Assembly (NCBI RefSeq): GCF_964355755.1
Contig: NC_092670.1
Coordinates: 12,587,201 to 12,647,200, forward strand
Source of the DNA: Antedon mediterranea
Taxonomy: Eukaryota > Echinodermata > Crinoidea > Comatulida > Antedonidae
Length of the DNA stretch: 60,000 bases
Reading direction: 5' to 3'
In this document: positions 36,600 to 47,662 of the stretch, piece after piece
Layout: every line of letters begins with the position of its first letter
How positions within the stretch are numbered: the first letter of the stretch is position 1
Notes under the pieces: model-generated
The model's input: the letters and a program-made list of their open reading frames with translations, nothing else
The model's database searches: none
Told to the model about the DNA's origin: nothing
Program-made: the position numbers and the translations under genes

Positions 36600-38740
36600 A
36601 ATGACCAAAAATACTCCATTACGGTTGGTTTTATTTCATTTTTATACAGTTCAAAGACATTTACATTGATGCGATGAAACTTAATAGTTGTTATATTGTC
36701 GTTATATCTTGCAACTAGCTCATCTTTGTCTCTCCGGGGCCTTATCTGGCCCCGACCTTGGCTTTCAACATCCTGCCGAAAAGCTCGTGTGTATCAGTCG
36801 AAGTGTGCCGTGTAATACGAGCCTTACACGCTTTTCGCGTGCTGGGTCTATAGAACACAGCCTGCTAAGAACTCAGTGATGTTGGGCCTGGCACAGGGCT
36901 TAAATTAAGCAACTTTATTGGAATTATAATATTCCACGCTTTCGCCAAACAACCTGTCACCTCTGAGGAAGGATAAGAGGCCATTCGGCAGCTGAGTCCT
37001 GCCAGCAAAATGACATTCGGCTTTTGAGTGATGAAAAGTGAGATTAAAACACGTCGCAAAGTTTACATCGGCGGCCCAAGCAAACAATTACCGTGTCATG
37101 TATTTATATTTAAAGTGCTAACTAATATTGATTGAACTTCATATAAATAAGGGAACGAACTATTCGGAGGCTCAAATTTCTAACTAACAGCAATCGTCCA
37201 CGGTATTTTTCTGCTTACGTCACGAACCAATACCTATTTGGTCCCCCTCTTCAATAACCCTCCATGTTCGTGCTTAATTAATAGTACACGCATAGGCCTA
37301 CATAGGCAAATTAAAAATTAGGAAACTAAGGTACTTAATGCTCGGTTATAAATTGGTAGGGGTTATTTTTGCTTGAAAAAATGGCTATTCTCTGGCTAAT
37401 ATTAAATGTTCTCGGGTTAGTTAGGTGGATCAAACACACCCCCACCTAAAGAATATCGTACGGTCCTGACATTTAACCAAAATATAATATACAACGGCCC
37501 ATAATTATTCTCCGTTCACCCTCAACGTTGAAAACGGATAGATAAATATTTCTTTTGATTTATTTTCATGTCATCAGGCATTCATATTTCTATATTATTA
37601 AAACCTCATTAAAATTGCTTCTGCTATTTAAGTGATTTGACCTTACAATAATTCATAAATCACTCCGATCCGACTAAACCCTAATTTTAGAACTCCCCAG
37701 CATTAACGCGCGTGGGTTTCCCGTTTATTTATCAGCTCACCATCACTCATCGCGGGCTCCTGGTCCCGTCGACCCGTTACCAGTCGTAAGCACAGAGTTG
37801 CATATATTTTTGTATATATTCTTTTAAGCCAATAACTGTTTATTTTACGTAAATCTTGCTGATTGACATCTGATGATTTGGTCGTAGTTCTAAATCTAGG
37901 CCCTTTAGCCATCAGCTCTCATCAATTCTTTCGCCTGAAAAGACATCACAAATCTGCAATGTTTGTCTTATAAATGAGGTATGCTGAAAATCTCACTCAG
38001 GCCTTCAGATATTAAATAACTAGTTTTGTGAGTCTAATAGACAAATTCCTTCGCAACAAATTTTTAATAATTTCGATGGTGGCAATTAATCAGTGTATAA
38101 CAACAGATGTAAAAAATGAAATATTTATGTTGCGAATTTGAAATATATAAGGCCAATTAAGAAAATCCGTAGGCGTCAAATCCACTCAAATCCCCCTCTT
38201 CAAACGCAGTAAGGATAAATACTGTATAGTATAATTATGACATTAATGTCGTTGCCCAAAAGTGAAGTAAATTTCCAAATAAATACTACTTATTAGTATA
38301 GTTTGTTCGTGACTTGCACACAAACAAACAAACAGAGATTGATGGTTCGACTTATCCGGAAAACGACCCCGTCTACAAAAACAGATAAGTTATAGTGACC
38401 ACTATCATGACGTAATAACAACTTAAGCCTAAACAACAACTTATATCTTGAAGACGTGTTAACCCCTGAGCCTCATAGCAAAACCCCTGAGCCTCATAGC
38501 AACCGCCCTCCACCACCGTAAACACAAACATTGATTGATCGGACAACACGTCTTTTCAATATTAACGATATAAAACGTAGAACAATTATATAACACCCTG
38601 TTTCCTTTAAGGAAGAAAAAATGTCTTTGTTTCCTCTTTCTTGCTGTTAGGAGCAGACGATACCCTACCATATTTGGCGCTGGAATCACTACCGTTGAAA
38701 ACGATAGTATTTGTAACTAACTAGTCACACTTCACTGCAA
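36600..38740. other. Intergenic segment, GC-richer at 36700-37090, no gene recognised
   Basis: 36700-37090 has a perfect hairpin CGGGGCC/GGCCCCG (36737-36756) and higher GC than its surroundings, but no frame with coding character. 38461-38492 has a CCTGAGCCTCATAGCAAA direct duplication. Nothing else supported. Confidence 0.5.
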
Positions 38741-38989
38741 GGCGGCGCACGACGGCAAATTATTACAACGTCACAGTCGGTATTTTCATAGTATTATGAA
38801 AGGCATTTTATGATAACATTCTTAATACAATATGCTGTACTAACCGTAGTGTTAAAAGCAGTCAGACCATTTTTTGTCCATGCGAAAACAATATTTTTAA
38901 ATCGGCCTCCTGTTACTCGTGGTGGCCTATTCAGTTATTTTAAAATTTATTTTAAATTAAAACAAAAATGTGGGCCTACAATTTACTTT

Positions 38990-39120
38990 TTATTCGAGGA
39001 AATAAAGGTCCCTCTAGGGGTGATGTTGATGATCATGATGTTCTATGGGGAGTTTATTCGGGGGAGGCGTATTCAAAGCGGAAAGTTTATTCGAATAAAT
39101 ACGGTAATGCCAATAAACCA
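38990..39120 (-). repeat. Second copy of the TACCGTATTTATT dispersed repeat
   Basis: The reverse complement starts TACCGTATTTATTCGAATAA and continues with TTTGAATACGCC and CGAATAAACTCCCC, matching the word pattern at 17655-17900. An open frame of 149 codons covers it (38810-39259) but shares its sequence with the repeat, so I do not treat it as a gene. Confidence 0.4.
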
Positions 39121-39529
39121 GATTATTCATGCGGAGGCCGTGGTTCTTAATTATCACAGATATAGGCCTAATCATGATAACGATCATAGTGAAAACGATA
39201 ATCCTGATGCGGAGTTATTAAATAATAAAATTATGGAAATATTGACGACAGTGACATGAATTACATGACGTAGGCCTAATATCACATGGTGGAGTGATAA
39301 AATAAATAAAATAATTTGGTGTAAATTGTATTAACCGGTAAGATTTCTAACGTCCAGATTACATAAGAGGGACATATTCCTACATTATGACCCTCACCAC
39401 TCTGTACTTATGAATAAGAAAGGTATCGATGACAAAACCACGGGACGATGTTAATTATTAATCGTTAATTTCTTTTTTCTTCCAGTGACTACTGTGGCAC
39501 GCCAGGACGGACATAACTATGTCAAGTTG

Positions 39530-39700
39530 ACATCACGTGTGTTGAGTTTACACATCGCTCGTGTCGAGTTTGTACACATCGTGCGTGTGTCGAGTTTGTA
39601 CGCATCGCTCGTGTCGAGTTTGTACACATCGCGCGTGTCGAGTGTTTACGTACACATCGACACGTACACAGGCAATGTGTAAACTCAACACGAACGATGG
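39530..39700. repeat. 25-27-bp minisatellite with an inverted end
   Basis: GTCGAGTTTGTACACATCG units (five) flanked on the left by GTGTTGAGTTTACACATCG and on the right by its near reverse complement AATGTGTAAACTCAACACG, a miniature foldback with CpG-rich TCGCTCG spacers. Confidence 0.75.
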
Positions 39701-39929
39701 CGGTCCATAGACTACCGATAATCTGATCACAACCTGTTTAATTACAGTGAGACAGACAATGGGGAAATACGTACATATTCTACTCCATGGTCAGGTTGGA
39801 ATTTAGTACTCACCCTTCCCTCCCCACAAACTAAAATAAAATCACAGGAACACATTGAGGCCATAGGCCTAGGCCTAACTGTAAAAAAAGAAACGGCTAT
39901 ACAGAAATGCAAACAACAAACGAGTTGGG

Positions 39930-40095
39930 TAAAAACATTATTACCTATCAATGTTATTAATAAATAACATGTCATTATTGTATCTACTGAATGGGATTTC
40001 ACGGACAAAACTGGGCCTACTATTGATCTTGTCTTTTTGACACGATTATCGTTGCAAATAATCTCTAACAGTGTTACTATAGGCTGGTTCCAAAA
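39930..40095. repeat. Dispersed repeat family, copy A (others at 41300-41470 and 41600-41790)
   Basis: Shared words in order include TGGGATTTCACGG (A) / TGGGATTTAACGGG (B), a GACACGATT segment, AATTAGTGGTTTAA (B) / AATTAGTAGTTTAA (C), and GTCAGGTAACAAA / TTCAGGTAACAAA. The copies are about 70% alike by eye and in the same orientation. An open minus frame in copy B (41477-41247) ends at CAG|GTGAGTG, but because it lies in a repeat I do not call it a gene. Confidence 0.5.
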
Positions 40096-40759
40096 GGATT
40101 GCAAAGGTGAAACAAATGAGTTGAAATAAAATAAAAAATATATTTTTACCTATTAATTTTATGAATAACATAACATGTCATTATAAAAAAAAAATATTTT
40201 GGATGGTCTACGTGACGCGTGCCTGCACTAGTTTGGTAAACAACTTTTTATTGCATCTTCAACGACCGGTTTATGAATGACACCGATTTGTAAGTGTTCA
40301 GAAAATGAATAAAAGAAACGAATTAAACGACTACGTTCATAATTGTAGTCGCAAACCTATACATTGATGACAATGAAATCTGTGGTTTCTGTCGTGGTAC
40401 CATCGATTAGATGTCTACTCTTTTGTTTTCTACGTTTCTTTTAAGGAGTATTATTAATACACAATACTGAATAAAATAAAATTCTATATAAATTGATTTA
40501 GGAAAAAAACAGTTATTATTGCGCTTATTGTCTTTGACGTTAAACCGCTCTATGTGACCGGAAATATATTGTGTTTAAATGCATTATAATTTCGAACTTT
40601 TATAATAAAATCTAATAGTGTAGGTTTTTTTTTAATAAGTAGGTTAAAGGTATACAATGCATTAATAAACATCATCGCCTTAGTGTATCCTTGTCATTTG
40701 ATTGGTTCATTTAATATCACATGTGCCATTCGGTAAAAGGTACGAGAAAGTTAGAACTT

Positions 40760-40855
40760 ACGGCAATTTGTTTGTGTTGCGCGTTCGAAAACCAGTGTGA
40801 GTTGTGTGCGCCGTCAGTTTTTGTTCCATTCCGCGCCAATTTTTCATTGGTCTTA
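40760..40855. promoter_or_regulatory. CpG-rich E2F/CCAAT promoter-like segment
   Basis: TTCCGCGCCAA (40829-40839; E2F type as TTGGCGCGGAA on the minus strand) lies 6 bp from ATTGG (40846-40850, CCAAT box). The segment has clustered CpGs. On the minus strand an ATG-led frame runs into TTGCC|GTAAGTTC at about 40759, a possible first exon. Which direction it acts is unknown. Confidence 0.3.
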
Positions 40856-41773
40856 ATAATGCATGGAATTAGGCCTAATTCAATAACGTGTTTAACTTTG
40901 TTCCGCCTTGTTAAATAAATCAGTCACTTTTCCAATTCATGATACTCACAAACATTCATTATTTATCCTTAAATGTAGGATTAAAAACACCTGTAGGCAT
41001 ACTTACAAAAGTAAAGTGTTTACATTTTTTCAAATAATATTAATCTATAAAACCTAAATAGGTATTGTTATAAATAACCCAAACACACTTACAAACAATG
41101 TTGTAAAATTTACAAGGCTTTAACAGATAAAACTACACAAATGTATTAACAATAAACGACAAAAACATTCGAATAAAATTAGTCTATCAGGCTTAAATAA
41201 GATTTAACCACACTTAGGATTAACTGTACTATTGTATTTATATGTTTTACAACGATTTCATTAATTCACTCACCTGTAAAATATTGTTAAAAGCCCAAAG
41301 TTTATAAACAATATCGTAAAATTCGCGAAGCTTATCGTATAAAATGGGATTTAACGGGAAAACTAGGCCATCTTGAGTTTTACCGTTGACACGATTGTAG
41401 TTCGTATTAAAATGAATTAGTGGTTTAATCTCAGCAATGTCAGGTAACAAAAAACTAGAAAGCGGTGCAAAATACATTCGCCCACATTATTGCATTATAA
41501 AAACCACATGATAAACAAGACTTTCAGTGAGCTATATAGAATTTATATTTTATAAAGATCATTTAATCCACACACGATACCTATGTTATTGTTGTATAAC
41601 CCACAGTTACAAACAATGTCGTAATAATATTATCTTTACTGAGAAGGGATCGGACAAAACTACTATATTGTCTTTTATTTATTATTGTTATTTTCAATGC
41701 TTTCGAACATTGGTTACAGTAAGCCTCGTGACATTAAAATTGAATTAGTAGTTTAACCTGATGCTATTTTCAG

Positions 41774-41926
41774 GTAACAAACATCGCCAAGGGTGCGAAC
41801 GTCCCTAAGGGGTTGATCTCATCATTCACCCAGTTTATCCGTATCGATGATCTTGATCCGCACGGCTCTGCAACGGATCACCCAAGCCTCTTATCAACCC
41901 TTTCCCAATCTTGGTTTTGTAATTAA
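41774..41926 (+). CDS. Candidate terminal coding exon, unknown protein
   Basis: GCTATTTTCAG|GTAACA acceptor, then 50 codons to TAA (…NIAKGANVPKGL…, …RIDDLDPHGSATDHPS…, SQSWFCN). GC content and codon choice contrast with the AT-rich flanks, and a TGA lies 12 nt upstream, so it must be spliced in if real. I do not recognise the protein and find no upstream partner exon. The left end abuts repeat copy C and the right end abuts the 147-bp satellite, so it could belong to a mobile element. Confidence 0.25.
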   Translation, partial: VTNIAKGANVPKGLISSFTQFIRIDDLDPHGSATDHPSLLSTLSQSWFCN

Positions 41927-41959
41927 CGTGGTCTAGTACTACGCCAACCAATAACGATG

Positions 41960-42800
41960 AACCTGTACACGCATTAGATGGCAACACCTACATTGTGCGC
42001 CTAGATTAAATACGTATTTAAGTGTCGAGTGATGTGCTCAGTACAAACACGTTGACACGTGTCGAGCTTGCCTGTATACGATGCACATTTGAATGTGAAT
42101 GGACGTGTATACGCATAAGTTGGCAATACATCGACATTGTGCGCCTTTAGAGTAAATGTGTGTGTCAAGGGATGCTCAGTGTAAACACGTTGACATCTTA
42201 CATGTCGCGCTTGCCTGGCTGTATACGATGTACATTTGAATGTGAATGGACGTGTATACGCATAAGTTGGCAATACATCGACATTGTGCGCCTATAGAGT
42301 AAATGTGTGTGTCAAGGGATGCTCAGTGTAAACACGTTGACATCTTACATGTCGCGCTTGCCTGGCTGTATACGATGTACATTTGAATGTGAATAAACGT
42401 GTATACGCATAAGTTGGCAATACATCGACATTGTGTGCATATGATTAGATGTGTGTGTCAAGGGATGCTCAGTGTAAACACGTTGACATACCGTATTACA
42501 TGTCGAGCTTGCCTGTATACGATGTACATTTGAATGTGAATAAACGTGTATACGCATAAGTTGGCAATACATCGACATTGTGTGCATATGATTAGATGTG
42601 TGTGTCAAGGGATGCTCAGTGTAAACACGTTGACATACCGTATTACATGTCGAGCTTGCCTGTATACGATGTACATTTGAATAGTGAATGAACGTGTATA
42701 CGCATTAGTTGGCAATACATCGACACTGTGCGCCTATATAGAGTAAATGTGTGTGTCGAGGGATGTTCAGTGTAGCCACTTTGACATGTTACATGTCGTG
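41960..42800. repeat. 147-bp satellite, about 6 copies
   Basis: The anchor ACGCATAAGTTGGCAATAC recurs at 42111, 42258, 42405, 42552 and 42700 (spacings 147, 147, 147, 148), with a diverged first unit at 41969. Units carry ATCGACATTGTG, GGATGCTCAGTGTAAACACG and TGTATACGATGTACATTTG. Several half-palindromes (GTATAC, GTACAT) occur in each unit. Frames across it are spurious. Confidence 0.92.
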
Positions 42801-42939
42801 CTTTCGTTTATGTAATAATTATTTCAATTAAGATGCTATCTCTTAAAAAAAACTAGATGTGTTTTCCTAAAGAAGACTGTTGTTATTTGTACATGCACTT
42901 GAATAGTATGAATGTTACTCAGCAGCGTAAGAGGTGGTA

Positions 42940-43430
42940 TCAATCGTCAGCTGCAGATTTCGTTTCGTAACGCGGTCTCTCGGTGTAGGTAGCCTGGTGG
43001 GTGCCTCTCTGACAATACAAAGTGTCTATTACATGCAAGTGTGAGTATGGCAGCCACGTTCGACATGGATCTAGTTTCACAAACCCTGTTAAAGATGGGT
43101 TGTTAGACAACCGAGTAAAGGTGTTTTGATAACGAAAACACGACACGTTACAATATTGCATTGGTGATGGAAACTGGGACGCATCCATTGGTTCTCGTTA
43201 CAACACACAGGACAGCCCTCTCCGTCGAAAAAAACACAAAGTGCATGTGCCATTTGCGAGAGGGGTTATCGAAGCTGTGGTGAAGGGGTAATAGAAATAT
43301 CTAAGGGTTAGCCTATTAATAGACTTACGCGTGATCATGTTCATATCTTCTCGCTGATCGAATGCATGATGTTGGCATACCAGATGATCTTCGTCTGATT
43401 CTCGCAGATGTTCGATGTAGCGCAAAAACA
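42940..43430 (-). CDS. Candidate two-exon coding segment, unknown protein (3' end of a gene)
   Basis: Exon a, 43430-43329 (102 nt): ...CAACAG|TG then FLRYIEHLRESDEDHLVCQ, HHAFDQREDMNMIT, ending ACGC|GTAAGT. Exon b, 43085-42940: branch-like TCTAAC, then CCATCTTTAACAG|GG, then FVKLDPCRTWLPYSHLH, VIDTLYCQRG..., ending KSAADD and TGA. The intron (237 bp) is GT..AG and phase 1 on both sides (C|GG gives Arg). Together 81 residues. The amino-acid composition is protein-like (several His, Cys and Trp). No ATG begins exon a, so upstream exons would be needed; I could not place them. Function not recognised. Confidence 0.4.
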
Positions 43431-43884
43431 CTGTTGTGTTTTTAATAATAAAACCTTCATTTCATCCAACGCTTGGAATATAAATTCCTATTATGTGACT
43501 TAATCATGCCTGATTATTTTTATTTTCTTGTAATTGTGAGTTTTATGAGGAGAATTTGCAAGGGCTGCACGTGGGTCGGCATAAAAATGGTAACCTAAAA
43601 GGGAATAACAAAACTGAATAATATAATTCTCGAAATAGTCGTCTATATCAATAATATACGAGAGATAATTCGTGTTCGTGAAACATAAACTTTGTTGCCA
43701 TGGTGTGGATAAAGCGTCGAGAAACAAATGTGACGGTGATTCCTGCGGTAGGGACAGACACGAAAACAAATGACGGTGCTCGGAAATAATAACATGATGG
43801 GGAGACAACCCACAGGACATGCCACCCATTTCAATACAGTGCAAATGTTCGAACCAGGTTAAAGTTAAAAAAAAAAATTCTTTC

Positions 43885-44196
43885 TTATTTCGAAGGTCTG
43901 AATCCATAATTCTGGATCCATGATTTTTTTTTAACACGACACTTTTGAAAAACGTAGCTGTTAATGTATAATATGTACATAACAGCATTATGCCTACAAA
44001 GGAACATCAGATAAGCACAAACTGATAATGATGACCCTATCGTCAATTTAAACATTCTACTCATCGAAATCTTGTCAAAAAGCACCGATTTTGTTTCCCA
44101 TTTTGTGTTGTTTTGTTGCGTGTGGAAGCACATTTTTGATATCGAAAATTTGTCTTTGTTGCGACGCAACTTTGAAATATTTCCAATATGCCACAT
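43885..44196 (-). CDS. Candidate small open frame with one membrane-like segment
   Basis: 103 codons from an ATG about 60 bp below a CRE/NRF1-like promoter cluster. Residues about 50-66 (LTIGSSLSVCAYLMFLC) form a single hydrophobic stretch after a basic region, as in type II membrane proteins, and KSWIQNYGFRPSK ends it. It could be a first exon of the segment at 43430-42940, but I see no convincing donor. It may equally be chance. Confidence 0.18.
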   Translation of the reverse strand: MWHIGNISKLRRNKDKFSISKMCFHTQQNNTKWETKSVLFDKISMSRMFKLTIGSSLSVCAYLMFLCRHNAVMYILYINSYVFQKCRVKKKSWIQNYGFRPSK

Positions 44197-44254
44197 TTAA
44201 TTAGCGCAACTTTCTACGACTGTGTCCGTTTAAACTACATTAGAAGGCACAGCG

Positions 44255-44285
44255 TGACGCATGCGCTGACATAGTTATGACGTCA
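44255..44285. promoter_or_regulatory. NRF1-like and perfect CRE sites
   Basis: GCATGCGC at 44259-44266 and the full palindromic CRE TGACGTCA at 44278-44285, 11 bp apart, directly upstream of the minus-strand open frame starting at 44196. Motifs are visible; promoter function is inferred. Confidence 0.35.
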
Positions 44286-44289
44286 GGCA

Positions 44290-47220
44290 TAGGGTATCAA
44301 TTTTAGTGCATTCATTTAAAGATAAGTTTAGTGAGATTGTAGGACAGCATTAACCTTGTTTTATGTAATGTAGAGATGTGTTACTTATGGCGTGACGTAA
44401 CGACTATGTTGTTGTTATGGTATAGGTATTGATGAGGATGATGGCGAGATGGGACGATGACGAGATGATGGTAGTGGTAATTATGTCGTTATTGTTAATG
44501 GTCACGATGATGGCAGAGTATTAAGTTTTAATCACGTCATGCATTGTGGTATAACATGCTGTTGTACACCATTTTGTCACGGGCGTCTGGGCTTGTAGTG
44601 TCTCTTGATGGCCGACACTAGGCCTACACATTTATTAATAACATGCCTAAAACAAATTCGATCTTTTTATAATATCGGCCTATTTTTAAAATATAATATA
44701 GGCCTACATAATTTACTTCAACGAGATAGCATCACATACTAGATTGATACTTGTAGGCCTAATTTCGTTAATGAGATAAGTGCATTTGAAATTGAGAAAA
44801 CGGCAATTAAACCATGCTCTATCGCTACATCTTAAAGAGCAGATAAAGATCTACCGGCTTAGATTAAAACGAAGAGATGATCAAGGATGCGCGCAGAAAT
44901 ACGATTGGCCAAGATAAGATCGTTAAATTCAAACCGGTCAGCGGCCATGTGTCCAAGCACTGTCGGTAGGTCTATTCACCCGAACAGGTGCCGATAACGA
45001 GTACGGTACATTATGGACAATATTCATTGAGGAATTATTCTATTTTGATCTAAATTTAAAACCATTTATTCAAATGCGCATAGGAAACGGAATTAAATTT
45101 AAATCGGGTTGTTTTAAAAAAGAACAATTTAAATATTGTATTGAAGAAAACGTTCCAAAAAAAAAAAAAAAGTAGGTTCAAAGAACCAAGTCAATTGACG
45201 ATATACTATAATCCAGTTACTGTGTTCGTGGTTAATTATGGGAAATGAAAAAAAACGATTGCAAAAAGCAATTGAAAATAAATCAATTTTTTATTTGTCG
45301 TAGAGCGCGACCCAGTGTATCAAAAATAAAGTTATTGCTGTTGATGAATGATGACAATGTTAATAACGTCACAGCTGATGAATCAGATGTAAGCACCATG
45401 CCCATCGTATCATCTAAATATTACTCTGCTGCACGGCATGAGGCTTATCTGACCCGCGAGACCAATTACTAACAATTCCTAATCCTGCTGCCACAAGACG
45501 GTGGTGGTGCTCGCGTAGGTCGAGCGACAGTTCGCGTGGCCCATCTCCTCATCAAAGTAAACTCTATCACCAGAATACTCGCTGCATACCACCGGGGGGC
45601 TTATCACTTAGTATCTTCACTCGACAGGTAAACTTATGAACACTCGAATTAAAACTTCCACGTAGAAAATAATGAAAACGGTCCCGTTTTTAACCCGAGG
45701 GTGAAATAGCTTATAGAGGAGATATCAGCCTGACCTTACAAGAGGTCACATTGTATGAGTTTGTACATCTGCATCAACAAACAAGGGAATCTTTCCCGAG
45801 TCCATGCACTATACACGCGGATAATTACTGATCGTCTGCCAGATTTATTCAGGCGCGTACCGCATGCGATCACTAATTTACAAAAATCACTTTTACATGA
45901 TCTCCAAAAAGTGCAAGTGTACACGACTTTAGTTTTTTTCTACACAGGACATCTTAATCGAGTCAGATCTCTGTTTGCTCAAGTGCAAATTATATTATAC
46001 ATTGTTAACGAAAGATATTATGCCGTGATGTTGTGATGTCAAACCTTCTGATGTGATACCGTACCAAAATGCGCTTTATTAATGTCACCGTTCATCAATC
46101 ATTAAAATGTATTTAGGAAGATTTTATAGGATAATACAAATGTAGATCATTTGACTGCTGAAGTGATTATACGAATATAATATATAAATTAAAGTACTTA
46201 ATAGGCCGTATTTCACCCATATTACAACCTTATGGGGTACGGTACCACATGCTTCCTTATCCTTCCAAATGAGTACCTGGGTAGCCTACAGGGAAGAGGT
46301 AGGGGTCGAGGAGGTGCACTTACCTACCAGTACCATATAGTTACTTTATTGCGATTGACGTTCATGGAAGAACAGACAGTGTGATAAAAAACACGATACG
46401 ATATTTGATCAAGCTTGTGTACAGACAAAATCTCGAACGGAGAAAGTTTACAAAATTAGGTCTCACACAGACCTTAAATAAAAACGGTCACTTTTGAAAC
46501 CTCACAACAGACATTTCAGTTTTTTCCTAGACGCATGCAATGTTTATTCGATCCGTATCAGACTTTATTCGACCCATATCAGACTGCTAGCCCTGTTACA
46601 TGCAGCGAGTAAGGGCGGGGTTATACTGTAAATACCACAGGGGAACAGATGCACTTGTAGCGGGGTATGTTATGACGAATGTTAACAGACGATGGGCTAG
46701 TATCGCTTTGGTCTCGTCACTCACGCCGAGTTTGTTGATAGACACAGTGGATTGAGGGCACCCGCCTTTGTTACAGCCGCCAAAAATTACGAGGCCAAGT
46801 ATTTGACAAGAAGATACGTTGTCAAACATTGATATAAAAACAACTTCCACAGTCAGCAATAACAAACACACACTTTTAAAAGGAAAGATGAAGACCCTGG
46901 ATAGCGGTCGGGAACCGAACAGATATCGGCATGGAGGACAAAGACGAAAAGAAATTGTACACAAAAGGCATTCGCATGAATTTGTATTTCGAGAAGTTCC
47001 CCCTTATAAAATGACAAATGTCTGTACAATTTTTGAATGATTTGATTTACATCTGTTATTGCCCAGTTTATAATAAACAACATTCAAAACATTTGTCACC
47101 GTTGTCCCGTACCGACACTGATAAAATGTGAATTACTCGGTATACCGAAAGAAATCGGTAGATATTCGGAACGTTTTTTTTCTCTGGTACTGATATAAAT
47201 CGGTAAAACGTAAAGAAACT
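44290..47220. other. Intergenic or genic segment, no secure gene
   Basis: Mixed GC. Open frames at 45245-45475 (+), 45440-45630 (+, ending CGACAG|GTAAAC) and 46964-46596 (-) have some coding character but no recognised domain. 46240-46330 reads like a SINE tail. AGGCCTA words cluster at 44620-44760. Confidence 0.4.
46240..46330 (+). mobile_element. SINE tail-like fragment
   Basis: CTTATCCTTCCAAATGAGTACCTGGGTAGCCTACAGG resembles the conserved tail of tRNA-derived invertebrate SINEs (…AAATGAGTACCTGGTAGG…), here without a clear A/B-box head. Followed by GGTAGGGGTCGAGGAGG. Confidence 0.35.
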
Positions 47221-47224
47221 AGTA

Positions 47225-47408
47225 CAGTCAACTCTCCCAATACCGGACTCTCTGAAAACCAGAAACTCTCCCAATACCAGACTTTTTTTGAGGACCAAAA
47301 GGTCCCAAATTTATATTTACCATTAAAAACACATTCCGAACCAGATTTTCCGGAAAACCAGACTTATTTGGCCGGCCCAAAGGTGTCCGGTATTGGGAGA
47401 GTTGACTG
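47225..47408. mobile_element. 184-bp MITE with TA target duplication (Tc1/mariner or pogo type)
   Basis: Begins CAGTCAACTCTCCCAATACC and ends with its exact reverse complement (GGTATTGGGAGAGTTGACTG), each flanked by TA (47223-47224, 47409-47410). The left end is followed by a second partial copy of the terminus (AACTCTCCCAATACCAGAC). The interior has AAACCAGA and TCTGGTTTTCC-type inverted words and no transposase frame. TA duplication and CAGT ends fit the Tc1/mariner/pogo group. Confidence 0.85.
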
Positions 47409-47662
47409 TAGTAGGTAAATATTTTTAACAATTTCGCTCATTTCATTCAAACCCGTCCTCAGATTTAAAACCGAAAAAAAAAAACATTTTTAACGTCCGG
47501 TAAACATTTAAACTCATGGATATGTAAAATAATTGTCACTGAAAGAAAAGACCGATATGGTCTAAATCTAAACCGAACAACCAAAACACGTCACATCACT
47601 TTGATTCCCAATACGTTCAACGCAAAATCCTATAGACAGAAAAAGCTTAATATAAAATTTAG

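Noticed and set aside
38810-39259. 149-codon plus-strand open frame
   Set aside because: Its middle coincides with the dispersed TACCGTATTTATT repeat; no domain, no splice or Kozak support.
42001-42608. Open frames rich in THSNHMHT and FKCTSY repeats
   Set aside because: Read from the 147-bp satellite, not a gene.
43500-43988. 162-codon minus-strand open frame upstream of the candidate exons
   Set aside because: No convincing donor to join it, competing open frames on the same strand, and no recognisable domain; left out of the candidate gene.
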